Shown: positions 36,117-46,635, counted from the stretch's first letter. The stretch: DNA of 62,018 bases from an uncultured Dorea sp. (GCA_910588745.1 CAJURK010000011.1:1-62018), one strand, 5' to 3'. A program made the numbers and translations. Notes: a model not told the origin generated them from the letters alone.

Positions 36117-36983
36117 TTACACCGCCTTTCTTTTTTGAAAAGGTTTTCTGCAGATTTCCGCCACGAACCGGACAAGTCCCGGAAGCACGATCATGCACAG
36201 CCGGACAGCCGCTACTGTAGCAATCGTCCCAATGACTGTAAGAAGCATCCCCGCGCCCATCACCATCATTGCCGCCGCCGGACTAGCCACCGTCATAAGA
36301 AATCCTTTTACAAATACTACTATGCCTGAAACTGCCAGCGACGCCGCTACTGCCGCAAGCGCGATAAAAATAGCAAACGCCGCGATGCCAAATGCAAACA
36401 CACAGCATACCAGCGCAATTACCAATGGAAACACAATCGGTACCACTATCAGTAAAATCAGAATAATCAGTACCAGCTTTAGTCCGCTGCTGGTCCACGG
36501 CTTCTGCTCCGGATTCCGATTCTCATTTGTATAAGCATACTGCTGATCGTTCTTCGGCCCATACTGATACGTATTGCCCCCGGTGTTCCCGGCATAAGCT
36601 CCGCCGTTCTGTCTGCCGGCAAAAGTATTCCTTCCTTTATTTGCGCCCGTTCCGCCGGCGTAAGCGCCGTCTGAATAGGAATTCCCCGCATGCGCCTCTT
36701 TGGCTTCCCGATAATTTGTGGGAACCTCTTTCCTCTCAAACTGGGGGTCTGTATATCCAGTCTCCCTGAACTCCCCGGAATCCTTTGTACTCCTGCCTAG
36801 TCCCGCCTTCATCTCAGCCGCTACCTGCTCCGGACTTCCAAGCTCTTCCATCACTTTTTCCTCATTCTCTTCCCCGGCGTCATCAAAATAATCATTATAA
36901 TACTGCATTGTCGCAACACGTTCTTCTGCCGGTACATCCTGAAGAAGCGCCGCCAGCCGCCTCATATACTCAATGCGATTCAT
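36117..36983 (-). CDS. DUF1700 (HAAS-like) membrane protein
   Basis: The 288-residue protein begins with the conserved DUF1700 helical domain (MNRIEYMRRLAALLQDVPAE ... QYYNDYFDDAGEENEEKV ... LGSPEQVAAEMK). A flexible Gly/Asn/Tyr-rich linker (about 85-155) and four or so membrane segments follow. It overlaps the PadR gene by four bases and is followed by the DUF4097 gene after three. The N-terminal domain often sits next to PadR regulators and may bind them; that role is family-level inference. Confidence 0.88.
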   Translation of the reverse strand: MNRIEYMRRLAALLQDVPAEERVATMQYYNDYFDDAGEENEEKVMEELGSPEQVAAEMKAGLGRSTKDSGEFRETGYTDPQFERKEVPTNYREAKEAHAGNSYSDGAYAGGTGANKGRNTFAGRQNGGAYAGNTGGNTYQYGPKNDQQYAYTNENRNPEQKPWTSSGLKLVLIILILLIVVPIVFPLVIALVCCVFAFGIAAFAIFIALAAVAASLAVSGIVVFVKGFLMTVASPAAAMMVMGAGMLLTVIGTIATVAAVRLCMIVLPGLVRFVAEICRKPFQKRKAV

Positions 36984-37303
36984 GAAACAACCCCTCCCTC
37001 AAATATAGAATTAATCTTCGCACAATATGATTTCCATTCCGACTCATAGAGATTCAACTGTATCAGCCCTTTTTCTGTAACCTTGTAATACCTGCGGTTC
37101 CTTCCGTCAAACTGCCGGTCATAGACCTCCAGGCATTCATCCTTCTGAAGTCTTCTAAGAACCGGATACAGGGTTGACTCTGACACATCAATCGCTTTCT
37201 TCACATCCTGGGTGATCTTATAACCATAAGTGCCTTCATCCTCCTGCGACACAACCGCAAGTACAATTGCATCCAGAAGCGCTGCTCCGGTGTTAAATAC
37301 CAT
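36980..37303 (-). CDS. PadR-family repressor
   Basis: The 107-residue protein is a PadR winged helix: ALLDAIVLAVVSQEDEGTYGYKI in part, then STLYPVLRRLQKDECLEVYD and GRNRRYYKVTEKG. ATG 37303 is preceded by AGAGGAGTGAG; the upstream ATG reads through that site. It heads an operon of envelope-stress-like genes and probably represses its own promoter. Confidence 0.9.
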   Translation of the reverse strand: MVFNTGAALLDAIVLAVVSQEDEGTYGYKITQDVKKAIDVSESTLYPVLRRLQKDECLEVYDRQFDGRNRRYYKVTEKGLIQLNLYESEWKSYCAKINSIFEGGVVS

Positions 37304-37362
37304 AATCTCACTCCTCTGCATCTCCTATGCTATTTTATTGTTTATATTGTTTTGTTAGACAT

Positions 37363-37391
37363 ATTATATGATATATAATATATGTTGTCAA
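37363..37391 (-). promoter_or_regulatory. Perfect consensus promoter and likely PadR operator
   Basis: TTGACA (37386-37391), a 17-bp spacer and TATAAT (37363-37368), all consensus. The spacer and -10 region form a near-palindrome, CATATTATA with TATAATATATG around TGATA, a suitable place for PadR to bind and block the promoter. Confidence 0.75.
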
Positions 37392-37608
37392 TATAATATT
37401 GTAATTTTTTTGAGATGTTGTTTGTGGTTTGTTGTGAGCATCTCTGAAATGTCTTGTTTCCTACCGGCAAAGTCTCGGCGACAGGCGGACGATGCGCGGA
37501 GGTTATTGGACAGGCGGACGTTTCATAGGTGTAGAGGATGGATTTTACAGATTTATACAGAAAATGACTGATTGTATGTAAAGAAGCTTGAATGTTAAAA
37601 TTTGTTGC

Positions 37609-37637
37609 TTGCAGCAACGGGAAATTCTTCATATAAT
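37609..37637 (+). promoter_or_regulatory. Promoter of the XRE regulator
   Basis: TTGCAG (37609-37614), a 17-bp spacer and perfect TATAAT (37632-37637), 36 bp before the gene. TTGCTTGCAGCAA overlaps the -35 box as a small inverted repeat. Confidence 0.65.
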
Positions 37638-37672
37638 TTTGGCAAAGATGTAACGAAAGGAGAGTATCCCGA

Positions 37673-38182
37673 ATGCTAAATGAAAATATGAAGGCTATTA
37701 GAAAGTCAAAAGGGCTTTCGCAGCAAGAACTTGCTGTCAAGCTGAATGTAGTGCGGCAAACAATTTCTAAATGGGAGCAGGGATTGTCGGTTCCTGATTC
37801 TGATATGTTGGTTTCCATATCGGAAGCGCTTGAAACGCCCGTAAGCACATTGCTTGGAGAAACTGTTATAGAAACGGAGGCGGATAACCTAAAAGCGATT
37901 TCTCAAAAATTGGAGGTGATAAACTTGCAGTTGGCCCAAAGGAACGCTGCGAGAAGAAAAATTCTTCATTGGCTGCTTATCTTATCGTGCGTAGTCATAG
38001 CGGTAATTTTTGCTGCCTTAGTAGTATTAAACAGCCCTTATTTGGGTTGGGATTACGGCGACCCTGAAACCGCCGTTGCCGGAGTTGGTTTTCACGCTTT
38101 TGAGTGGCTGTTTATTAGATTCGCGCCTCTGTTCCTTATTGGGGCAGTCGTCGGAATTTTCTTGACGCGGAAGAAAATGTAA
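37673..38182 (+). CDS. XRE-type regulator with membrane tail
   Basis: The 169-residue protein has an N-terminal XRE helix-turn-helix (KGLSQQELAVKLNVVRQTISKWEQG in two parts, residues about 5-60), a short coiled linker, and two hydrophobic segments (about 98-121 and 145-163). AAAGGAGAG lies eight bases before the ATG. Membrane-anchored XRE proteins of this form are common in clostridia and may sense envelope changes; the target is unknown. Confidence 0.88.
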   Translation: MLNENMKAIRKSKGLSQQELAVKLNVVRQTISKWEQGLSVPDSDMLVSISEALETPVSTLLGETVIETEADNLKAISQKLEVINLQLAQRNAARRKILHWLLILSCVVIAVIFAALVVLNSPYLGWDYGDPETAVAGVGFHAFEWLFIRFAPLFLIGAVVGIFLTRKKM

Positions 38183-38243
38183 AGCTGCTATGACATGATG
38201 GCGCCTGAAAATGCGGGCGTGTTACAGCGTACCAATGAAAACA

Positions 38244-38296
38244 GCTATGAGAATGCAGAGCCGCCCCCTTCGCGGAGCTTTCTGTATTCTCATAGC
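38244..38296. terminator. Hairpin between convergent XRE and addA genes
   Basis: GCTATGAGAAT (38244-38254) pairs with ATTCTCATAGC (38286-38296). No long U-tract follows on either strand, so it is a weak or factor-assisted terminator at best. Confidence 0.5.
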
Positions 38297-38322
38297 CGCG
38301 TCTTACAAGTAACTACAAACCC

Positions 38323-41300
38323 CTAATCCATCCAGCAGATTTCTTCCTGCAGAGTAAAGGAATAAATGATCTTCTCTTTTACGTTCTTTCCGGTAATTTG
38401 CTCTAAGGCTCTGGCATAGTATTCTAGCTGAGCCTGGTATTTTTCCAGCAGCTTCTTCCCCGAATAAATCCGGTCGGTCTTATAATCCAGCACTACCAGT
38501 CCGTCAGGCTCTTCAAAATACACATCAATGATTCCCTGTACGAGAACGGTTTCCTGTCCGCCCTCTTTCATCTCCGGATAAACGTCTTTCATTGGAATCC
38601 CCAGCACAAAGGGCTGTTCTTTCCACAGCCGCCCTTTGGCCGCCGCCGTCCTCATACGCTTTCCTGAATCCGTGTTTACAAACCGCTCAATGTCTTTCCT
38701 GTTCACGCAGGCCGCCATATCGGGGGAAATTCGCTCCTGCCGTTCCATATCCGATATCGCGCTTTCTAAGGATTCCTCATCATGATCCCTGGAAAAATCA
38801 AGCAGTTCCATTACCCGGTGATAAGCGCTTCCTCTGGATGCCCCGGCAAGCTCCGTTTCCTGCTGCAGAAATTTAGGAATCAGCGGAACCACTGTCTCTT
38901 CTTCATGCAGAAGCTCTCCGGCCTCCTCTGCCAGATATGCCCGTTTCTTCAGTTCGGAAACCGTATATTTCAGTTTCTTCCCTTCCAGCTCCCTATAGGG
39001 ATACCGATAGGCAAACTGCTCTTCAATCAATGCTCTCGCCGCTTTATCGTATATCTTTTCAGCATCCCATTTCTCCAACGCCTGTCTGGTAAACAACTGC
39101 TCCGCCCGTTCTTGAATCTGTTTTTTCAGCACATCTTCCATGTGAAGAATCCGCACCTGAACGGGGCAGTCTTTTCCGCCTCCCGCCACCGCCGGTATCA
39201 GCCAGCTCAAATACCCGGACGCTCCCGCCAGTTTGCCAAACGGAAGTTTCGTTATCTCTTCTTTTCCCGCCCCGCATTTTACGGCTTCTTCCTCCGCAAG
39301 CTTCCGTTCCGGCTCTGCAATGGTTCCGGTAATAATAAGCTTCTCCTTTGCCCGGGTAAGGGCCACATACAGTACCCGAAGCTCCTCGCCCAGGCTTTCT
39401 AACAGCTCCTCCCTTGCAATCACGCTTTTGACAAAGGATGCGCATTTGGTTCGGTCCTTCAAATTAATACACTCAAGCCCCACGCCCAGGCTGGCGTGTA
39501 AGAGCGCGTTCCCCCTCATATCCTGCCTGTTAAAGCGTTTTCCCATGCCCGATACAATCACCACCGGAAACTCCAGCCCTTTGCTTTTATGGATGCTCAT
39601 AATCCGCACCATGTCCGCCTGTTCATCCTGGGCGGACGCTTCTCCGTAATCAATCTCATATTTCTGAAGCTGCTCGATATACCGGATAAAATGAAACAGA
39701 CCTTTGTAACTGGTACTCTCAAAAGTCCGGGCCTTCTCCGCCAGCATATATAAATTCGCTTCCCTCTGTTCTCCCGCGGGAAGAGCCGCAATATAATCCC
39801 GGTACCCGGTCTCCCGGCAAATCCGGTCTAACAGCTCATGAAGCGCCATATAAGAAACCATGCCGCGAAACTCTTCCAGTTTTCCAAGGCAAGCCTCCAG
39901 CTTCGCCCGAATCGCCGGGTCCCGCCCCTTCTTTCGATAAATACTTACCGCGTCATAAAACCGATGGTCTTTGTAGACCCCGCGGATTTCCGCAAGTTCC
40001 TCTTCCGTTACCCCGCCAAAATAGGACCGCAGAACCGCCGCCAGAGGAATATCCTGCTTCTGGTTATTGATTACTCTCAAATACTCCAACAGCGCTCCAA
40101 TCTCTCTGGTATCAAAATATCCTTCCCTAGCCCCGGCATATACCGGAATTCCATAGTTGCTCAAAACCTCCGCAAATACATCCGCGACCCCTTTCATGCT
40201 CCTGGTAAGAATGACAATATCCCGGTACTGTACGGGTCTTAACGCCCCCGTCTGCTTATCCGTCACCAACTGTCCGTCCATCAGTTCCCTGATTCGCACT
40301 GCAGTCGCAGCCGCTTCTTTTTCCCGGGCGGACAACCCTTTTCCAGGTTCTGTCAGCGTCTCGCCCGCCTCGTCTTCTTCTGTATCAATCAAAAGAAGTT
40401 CCGTTTCATTTCCAGGCGCGGGAGCATAGTCCGCCCCCGCGTACAGCGCCGCCCCATCGTCGTATTCTACGCCTCCAAGCGCTTCCGCCATAATCTGCCG
40501 GAAAATATAATTCACCCCCACAATCACCTGGCTGCGGCTGCGGAAATTCTTATGCAGGTCAATTCTCTGTTCCCGGCTCTCTTCTATTGTGTAACGCTTA
40601 TATTTCTCCATAAACAGTTCCGGCCTTGACAGCCGGAACCGGTAGATGCTTTGTTTCACATCCCCCACCATAAAGAGATTATACGTTCCTTTGCTCATCC
40701 CGGATACGCTGGTCAGAATCGTTTCCTGAATCAGATTGCTGTCCTGATACTCGTCGATCATGACCTCTGCAAACTGCTCCTGGTATTCCTTTGCCACATC
40801 GGAACATACCAGTTCCCCGTCCTGCTGCCTGGTAAGAATCCGCAAAGCATACTGCTGCATATCGTCAAAATCGATGACGTTCCGGCTGCGCTTCTTTTCT
40901 TCAAAAGCCGCGGAAAAATCCTGCGTCAGCTTTACCAGCATTTCCATAAAAGGCCTGCAGATTTTAAGATCTGACAATACCTCTTCTCCCGGCTGGGCAA
41001 AATACAGCTCCCTGATATCTTTCGCGACGGTTTTCCCTTCTTCCCGGATACGCTTAATCAATTCCGCTTTCTCTGCGGACACCGATTTATCCCTGTTTGA
41101 AGCAAGCCTCGCCCATTTCACGCTTTGAAAAGTCCGATAGCATTCTTCATAACCGCTTTGTCCCAGAAGCCCTTCTATGACCTGGAGATCCTGCTCCAGC
41201 GTCTCTCCATACATGTATGGGCCGTCCGGTTCGCCGCATATACAGAGTCCCTGCTCTAAAAGCTCCCGAACCCCTTCCAGATATCTTGTCACATTCTCCC

Positions 41301-41949
41301 TGACGCAGCGGTAATATACCGTACCGGTAAGTTCCTCTATACTTTCCGCACGGTAGGCATCAACGCAAACTGCCAGCCAATTATCCGGCTGAGGATAACT
41401 TCTGCTGAATTCATAAAGTTTCAACGCCAGTTCTTCCAACTTTTTATCATCTCTTCTGCCTCCATACGCCTCCACCAGATTTAGGAACTCCTCGCTCCCT
41501 TCCTGATAATATCGCTCAAAGACCTCGTCTAACACATCCTGCCGAAGAAGCTTTAATTCGCCGTCCTCCCCAATGCGAAAGGCCGGATCTAAGTCTATGG
41601 TATGGAAATGCTCCCGGATTACCGACAAACAGAAGCTGTGTATGGTCGTGATCTGAGCGCTGTGTATCAGCGTTGCCTGCCGTCTTAAATGCTCGTTTTT
41701 CGGTTCCTTCTCCACCCGCTGTTCCACTGCTGCCCGGATGCGTTCTTTCATCTCCGCTGCCGCCGCATCGGTAAAAGTCACGACAAGAAGCCTGTCCACA
41801 TCAACCGGATGTTCCGGCCTGGTAAGCATGGTAATAATCCGTTCAACCAGCACCGCCGTCTTGCCGGAACCTGCCGCCGCCGAAACCAGAATGTTGCGTC
41901 CCCCAAGGCTGATGACCTGCTGTTGTTCCCTGGTCCAGTTAATCCCCAT
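38323..41949 (-). CDS. addA: AddAB helicase-nuclease, subunit AddA
   Basis: AddA unwinds broken DNA ends and cuts one strand before RecA loading. The 1208-residue protein has UvrD-type helicase motifs (SAAAGSGKTAVLVERI, VMIDEYQDSN, VVIVSGMGKRF, LYVALTRAKEKL) and a C-terminal RecB-like nuclease with VLDYKTDRI. ATG 41949 follows AGGAGG by six bases. The start overlaps the end of addB by 11 bp. Confidence 0.96.
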   Translation of the reverse strand: MGINWTREQQQVISLGGRNILVSAAAGSGKTAVLVERIITMLTRPEHPVDVDRLLVVTFTDAAAAEMKERIRAAVEQRVEKEPKNEHLRRQATLIHSAQITTIHSFCLSVIREHFHTIDLDPAFRIGEDGELKLLRQDVLDEVFERYYQEGSEEFLNLVEAYGGRRDDKKLEELALKLYEFSRSYPQPDNWLAVCVDAYRAESIEELTGTVYYRCVRENVTRYLEGVRELLEQGLCICGEPDGPYMYGETLEQDLQVIEGLLGQSGYEECYRTFQSVKWARLASNRDKSVSAEKAELIKRIREEGKTVAKDIRELYFAQPGEEVLSDLKICRPFMEMLVKLTQDFSAAFEEKKRSRNVIDFDDMQQYALRILTRQQDGELVCSDVAKEYQEQFAEVMIDEYQDSNLIQETILTSVSGMSKGTYNLFMVGDVKQSIYRFRLSRPELFMEKYKRYTIEESREQRIDLHKNFRSRSQVIVGVNYIFRQIMAEALGGVEYDDGAALYAGADYAPAPGNETELLLIDTEEDEAGETLTEPGKGLSAREKEAAATAVRIRELMDGQLVTDKQTGALRPVQYRDIVILTRSMKGVADVFAEVLSNYGIPVYAGAREGYFDTREIGALLEYLRVINNQKQDIPLAAVLRSYFGGVTEEELAEIRGVYKDHRFYDAVSIYRKKGRDPAIRAKLEACLGKLEEFRGMVSYMALHELLDRICRETGYRDYIAALPAGEQREANLYMLAEKARTFESTSYKGLFHFIRYIEQLQKYEIDYGEASAQDEQADMVRIMSIHKSKGLEFPVVIVSGMGKRFNRQDMRGNALLHASLGVGLECINLKDRTKCASFVKSVIAREELLESLGEELRVLYVALTRAKEKLIITGTIAEPERKLAEEEAVKCGAGKEEITKLPFGKLAGASGYLSWLIPAVAGGGKDCPVQVRILHMEDVLKKQIQERAEQLFTRQALEKWDAEKIYDKAARALIEEQFAYRYPYRELEGKKLKYTVSELKKRAYLAEEAGELLHEEETVVPLIPKFLQQETELAGASRGSAYHRVMELLDFSRDHDEESLESAISDMERQERISPDMAACVNRKDIERFVNTDSGKRMRTAAAKGRLWKEQPFVLGIPMKDVYPEMKEGGQETVLVQGIIDVYFEEPDGLVVLDYKTDRIYSGKKLLEKYQAQLEYYARALEQITGKNVKEKIIYSFTLQEEICWMD

Positions 41950-44900
41950 GCCGTCCCTCCTCACGTTTCAGTTCCTGTTTCATCTGTTCCAGCGCCTCCT
42001 CCCTGGAAAGCTTCGGAATATTCCTATATTGGTATCCTGGCAGCCGGGTATCAAACCCGCAGACATGCTGATACACACAATAATCGCATCCTGTCTTCGT
42101 TCCCTGCCTATAGGGTTCTATCCCTGTTTCTCCCCGCCGAACCGCCTCTCTGAGCGATTCGCTCTTCCTCTGTGCAAATGACAGCATCCTTCGGAATTCT
42201 TCCTGACTTACTGCCTTAGAGGTTTTTGAAATGCTCCCGTCCCGGTTCAGTTTCACCGGAACCGCCGTAGACTCTCCGTCCAGACTGTGATCCAGATGCC
42301 GAAGACTCTCTTTCTCTAAATTCACAATTCCGTCCGGCCTAAGCTCCTTCAAAATCCGAAGCTCACGTTCCCGTTCTCCCGCTTTTCCTACCAGCGGGTC
42401 TTTCATACGATAATAAAACACACCTGCCGGAACTACATTGCGTCCCGGATAATTCTTTCCCGCATTTTCCATCGCCGCATTCATATATACCATGAGCTGA
42501 AGCTGCAGTCCGTGATACAGTGCGGATATATCGAAACCCGTCTGCCCCGTCTTATAATCCAGAACCTTCACATAGACTTCGTCTCCGTCCTCGCACACAT
42601 CGACCCGGTCAATCCGGCCTCCGCCAAAACTTAGCTCATAAGCCTTTGGAACAAAATCTCCTTTCAAGAGCTGATCCGTAAGCGCCCATACCGTGCGGTC
42701 TAACAGCCTGGTAAGGCGGATAAGCATGTATTCGTTTCTGGCGGAACTGTACAAAACCGAATTGCCATAATCCGTTACCGCTTCTCTTACACTTTCTTTT
42801 ACCAATTCCTTACGGCGTTCCTCCTTCAGTTTCGTCCATCCGCCCTCGCGCTCTGCCTTGCCGGAATACCGCTCCATGGCGCCGTGAAAAACATTTCCCA
42901 AATCCAATGCCCGAAACTCATATTCTCTGCGCTCCTCAAGTCTCAACCCATAGGTAAGAAAATGGGCGAACGCACAGGCGGAAAACCGTTCCATTCTAGA
43001 GATACTATTCTGAAAATGCGTACCATAAACCAATTCCGCCGCCATTTCGCTTATTTTTTTCGGATGATAAGAGTAAAATCCCGCGTCCAGAAGCCCTTCC
43101 ATCTTTGCAGTCCATTCCGGATTCCTTTGATACCAGCTATACAATTCCATCCAGGCGCTCCCGACCTTGTCGTCCCGCATCCGAAGCCCCCGAACCAATT
43201 CGCCGATCCCGGTTCCGGGAGTCAGCTCTTTCTCTGCCGTTTCTGTTTTCGTCATATCCACGGCAGAAATCCCCGGAAATAATTTTTTTATCTCTCCGAT
43301 CAAGTAGGCGGGCCTTAGGGCGCCTCCGTCCGAACCGCTCTTACTGTAAAACAGATACAGCTTTTCTTCCGGCTTTGTCAAGTTCAGATAGAGATAAAAT
43401 TTCTGGATATAAGCCTGTTCCCTGCTTCCCGGCGTCAGCATAAGCTTTTCAGCCGCAAATTTTTCCCGATCTCTTTCACTTAGAATTCCCTTTTTCATAA
43501 GCGCTCCCGGAAGCAGACTGTCGTTCAGTCCCAGCACCAGCAGCGCGCGAATGTCCTTCAGTCTGGTCCGTTCCACATCCCCAATGATTACCTGGTCAAG
43601 TCCCGGTGGAATCACGCCAATCTTCGCTTCATTTAATCCCGCGTCCAGAAGTTCGCAGTATTCCTTCAGTCCCACCGGTTCATCTCCCAGAAGTTCCGCG
43701 AATTTGTCGAACAACCCGATTACCGCTCCGTAAACCTGAGCATATTCTTTCGCCAGGGCAAGTTCCCCGGCCGCTGCAAATTCCTCTTCCTGACGTTTCA
43801 ATGCCTGCTGAAGTTTCTCCTTCTCCAAAAAACGGTAGAGAGCTTCGGTAATATCCCTCACCGTCTTTCTTCTTTGTTTCAGCGCAAATACCAGTTCATC
43901 CACAAGTTCTACCAAAATCACCCGCAGATGATTCGCCTCTTCCAGTTCTTCTTCTGTCATATTCTTATCCCGGCGGATCCAGCGCTGCTGCCATTTCTTA
44001 TACCCCCGGATGCCCAAAGCCAGACAATAATTCTCAAGTCCGCTGATTTCTTCATTGGAAAGCGGGCCGTAACCCGCCCGCAAAAACCGAAACACACTGT
44101 CAAATGTAAAATTCTCCTCGCACATAGCAAGAATGCTGCGGACATACTCCACAAAGGAATTCAGCAAGATACTCCTCTTATAATCCATAAATATCGGAAT
44201 GCCGAACTCTGCAAACGCCCGCTCCAAATAATCGCCATAGCCGTTCAGATCCGTTACAATCACACCAATCTCCCGGTAACGGAGTCCCTCCGTCCGAACC
44301 AGCCTGCGCACTTTCTCCGCGGCCGCGGCCGCCTCCTCCCTTGGATTGCCCGCCTCAAATACCGCAATCGCCGACTGTTCTTTCTCATACTGCTTTCCAC
44401 TGTAACGAAACAAGTTCTCCTCCAGAAATCCCAAAGCTTCGCATGCATGGAATCGGTAATACGGCCGTTTCCTCAAATCTTTCGGTGGTTTTTGTTCGAT
44501 TCCGGATTCTGCCGCAAGCCTGGTCAGCACAGACACCGTATATTTACTCATACCGAACATCTGGCAGGGCGTACGATACGTATACGGATCCTCCAGTTCA
44601 TCAATCGTAACCGTGATTATCACATCTCTGCACAGTTTCATAAGCTGCACAAGCAGCCGGTTCTGCACCGGTGTAAATCCGGTAAAACCATCCAGTACCA
44701 CTACGCTCCTTTTTAAAATCTCTGATTCCGGAGCTATTCTGCAAAGCACGTCCAGCAGCTCCTCCTTGGTAATATAACGTTCCCTTAGATATGTCCGGAA
44801 TTCCTCATAAATCACCTGAATATCCTGCAGCTTATAGTATAGATACGTGTCCTTTCCCGTCCGCTCCATTACGCGTTCCAGTTCTTCCGGCCCGATATCA

Positions 44901-45295
44901 TACTGGTCGAATTCCGAAATCACAGATTTCACCTCACTGATATAGCCGAATCGTTTCAGATTCCCTTTCAGAATCTTCAAGCGGGATTCCGCCTTCGCGG
45001 CAAGCTTTCTTAAAACCAGGTTTTTACCTTCATCATCCAGCACCGGAACATTCCCTTTTCCGGTCTCTTCAAAGATTCGATATGCCAGCCTTCCGAAACT
45101 TAGCACGTCAATATTCATGATGCCTCTTTTCGCATGCATCAAAACAAGATCCTTCTGTGTCTGCATTGTAAATTGTTCCGGCACCAGAACCATGTAATTA
45201 AGGGCAGGGTTCTCCCCTGCCTTCTTTATAATCGTCTGATATAAATCATAGGATTTCCCGGAACCGGAACCTCCAAAAATGAATTGTAACGCCAT
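41939..45295 (-). CDS. addB: AddAB helicase-nuclease, subunit AddB
   Basis: AddB recognises Chi-like sites and cuts the second strand. The 1118-residue protein has an N-terminal nucleotide-binding loop FGGSGSGKSYDLY and a C-terminal nuclease (VLDYKTGQTGF). Iron-sulphur cluster cysteines lie in FSACAFAHF and GCDYCVYQHVCGF. It precedes addA in the same operon. Confidence 0.96.
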   Translation of the reverse strand: MALQFIFGGSGSGKSYDLYQTIIKKAGENPALNYMVLVPEQFTMQTQKDLVLMHAKRGIMNIDVLSFGRLAYRIFEETGKGNVPVLDDEGKNLVLRKLAAKAESRLKILKGNLKRFGYISEVKSVISEFDQYDIGPEELERVMERTGKDTYLYYKLQDIQVIYEEFRTYLRERYITKEELLDVLCRIAPESEILKRSVVVLDGFTGFTPVQNRLLVQLMKLCRDVIITVTIDELEDPYTYRTPCQMFGMSKYTVSVLTRLAAESGIEQKPPKDLRKRPYYRFHACEALGFLEENLFRYSGKQYEKEQSAIAVFEAGNPREEAAAAAEKVRRLVRTEGLRYREIGVIVTDLNGYGDYLERAFAEFGIPIFMDYKRSILLNSFVEYVRSILAMCEENFTFDSVFRFLRAGYGPLSNEEISGLENYCLALGIRGYKKWQQRWIRRDKNMTEEELEEANHLRVILVELVDELVFALKQRRKTVRDITEALYRFLEKEKLQQALKRQEEEFAAAGELALAKEYAQVYGAVIGLFDKFAELLGDEPVGLKEYCELLDAGLNEAKIGVIPPGLDQVIIGDVERTRLKDIRALLVLGLNDSLLPGALMKKGILSERDREKFAAEKLMLTPGSREQAYIQKFYLYLNLTKPEEKLYLFYSKSGSDGGALRPAYLIGEIKKLFPGISAVDMTKTETAEKELTPGTGIGELVRGLRMRDDKVGSAWMELYSWYQRNPEWTAKMEGLLDAGFYSYHPKKISEMAAELVYGTHFQNSISRMERFSACAFAHFLTYGLRLEERREYEFRALDLGNVFHGAMERYSGKAEREGGWTKLKEERRKELVKESVREAVTDYGNSVLYSSARNEYMLIRLTRLLDRTVWALTDQLLKGDFVPKAYELSFGGGRIDRVDVCEDGDEVYVKVLDYKTGQTGFDISALYHGLQLQLMVYMNAAMENAGKNYPGRNVVPAGVFYYRMKDPLVGKAGERERELRILKELRPDGIVNLEKESLRHLDHSLDGESTAVPVKLNRDGSISKTSKAVSQEEFRRMLSFAQRKSESLREAVRRGETGIEPYRQGTKTGCDYCVYQHVCGFDTRLPGYQYRNIPKLSREEALEQMKQELKREEGRHGD

Positions 45296-45339
45296 AGCTC
45301 TCCCTTCCAGTATTCACAAACAATCCTCTATCACACCCT

Positions 45340-46602
45340 TCAAAACCAGAGCCGCTCTCCGTCCTCCAGAAGCTGTTTGTAGAGCCGGACCGGAACATAT
45401 GCTTTTACAGCAATCCCTTCCTCTAAATACTCCTCGCTTACCAATTCCCCAAACTTTCGTATGCTCTGCAGCCTGGCGGCATCCCGGTATGAAAATACAT
45501 GTTCAACCGCTATCTTCTGCTCTCTTAAGACTTTTTCAATCCGCTCTTCCAGACTGTCAATCCCCTCTCCCGTCAGCGCCGATAAATGTACGGTCTCATC
45601 CGCTTTAAAATCTCTCAATACTTCCTGCTCCGTCAGAAGATCCTGTTTGTTAAACGCTGTAATTACCGGCTTATTCTGGATTCCCAGATTCTGAAGCGTC
45701 TCATAAACAATATGCATCTGCACATCCATCTGGGGACTCGCCGCATCTACAACATGGAGAATCACATCCGCGTACCGCGCCTCCTCTAAAGTACTCCGGA
45801 AAGCCTCCACCAGATGATGAGGCAGTTTCCGGATAAATCCTACCGTATCGGTAAATAGAATCTGCTGTCCGCCCGGAAGGCAATACCCTCTGGTCGTAGC
45901 GTCCAGCGTGGCGAACAGTTTATCTTCCGCCAGAACCTCCGCTCCGGTCAGACGATTCAAAAGAGTTGATTTTCCGGCGTTCGTATATCCCACAATCGCA
46001 ATCACCGGAAACATCTCCCGCTTTCTCTGTTCCCTGGTTACCTCCCTGTGGTTCTTAATCTCTTTCAAATCCCGGTTCAGCCTTGCAATCCGGCTCTTAA
46101 TCAGTCTCCGGTCCGTCTCTAGCTTCTTTTCCCCAGGACCTCTTGTTCCGATTCCCCCTCCCAGTCTCGAAAGCGACGTTCCAAAACCGGTAAGCCTGGA
46201 CTGCCGATACTTTAACTGTGCCAGCTCTACCTGGATTTTTCCTTCGCTGGTAGTCGCTCTGGACGCAAAAATATCCAAAATCAGAAGCGTCCTGTCCATA
46301 ATCTTGGTATTTAGTTCTTCTTTCAGATTCCCAATCTGAGCTGGAGAAAGTTCATCATCACAGACAATTCCCACAGCCTCCGTCTCCCAAAGAAGATCCT
46401 TTATCTCCTGAAGCTTCCCCATCCCTACATAAGTACCCGGATGAATCTGTTCCCTGTTCTGAACCAGACGGCCTGCGCATACGGCTCCCGCCGTCTTTAC
46501 CAGTTCTTCCAGCTCGTCCAGCGACTCCTGTACATCGCTTTCCTGCCCGGTGCAGACTCCCACCAGTATCACCCGCTCATTGGTCTTTTCAACTTCAAAC
46601 AT
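45340..46602 (-). CDS. hflX: Ribosome-associated GTPase HflX
   Basis: HflX binds the large subunit and splits stalled or stressed ribosomes. The 420-residue protein has the N-terminal HflX domain (GTYVGMGKLQEIKDLL), the glycine-rich linker RLGGGIGTRGPGEKKLE, and the GTPase motifs GYTNAGKSTLLNRL, DTVGFIRKLPH and TAFNKQDLL. I chose ATG 46602 (MFEVEKTN) with AAAGGA upstream; an ATG 15 bases earlier is possible. Confidence 0.95.
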   Translation of the reverse strand: MFEVEKTNERVILVGVCTGQESDVQESLDELEELVKTAGAVCAGRLVQNREQIHPGTYVGMGKLQEIKDLLWETEAVGIVCDDELSPAQIGNLKEELNTKIMDRTLLILDIFASRATTSEGKIQVELAQLKYRQSRLTGFGTSLSRLGGGIGTRGPGEKKLETDRRLIKSRIARLNRDLKEIKNHREVTREQRKREMFPVIAIVGYTNAGKSTLLNRLTGAEVLAEDKLFATLDATTRGYCLPGGQQILFTDTVGFIRKLPHHLVEAFRSTLEEARYADVILHVVDAASPQMDVQMHIVYETLQNLGIQNKPVITAFNKQDLLTEQEVLRDFKADETVHLSALTGEGIDSLEERIEKVLREQKIAVEHVFSYRDAARLQSIRKFGELVSEEYLEEGIAVKAYVPVRLYKQLLEDGERLWF

Positions 46603-46635
46603 ACGTTCCTTTCCCATTCTTCTTACTGAAGCATT

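Larger units (their letters stand above)
37304..37672. other. Divergent regulatory gap between PadR and XRE genes
   Basis: This 369-bp gap holds one promoter for each side, described separately. A GAGATG/CATCTC hairpin (37412-37417 with 37439-37444) lacks a U-tract on its 3' side. The GC-richer middle (about 37455-37550) has no frame with a ribosome site and I recognise nothing in it. Confidence 0.6.

Noticed and set aside
37342..37848. Minus-strand frame of 168 codons across the XRE promoter
   Set aside because: It runs antisense through the helix-turn-helix coding region and both promoters, with no ribosome site.
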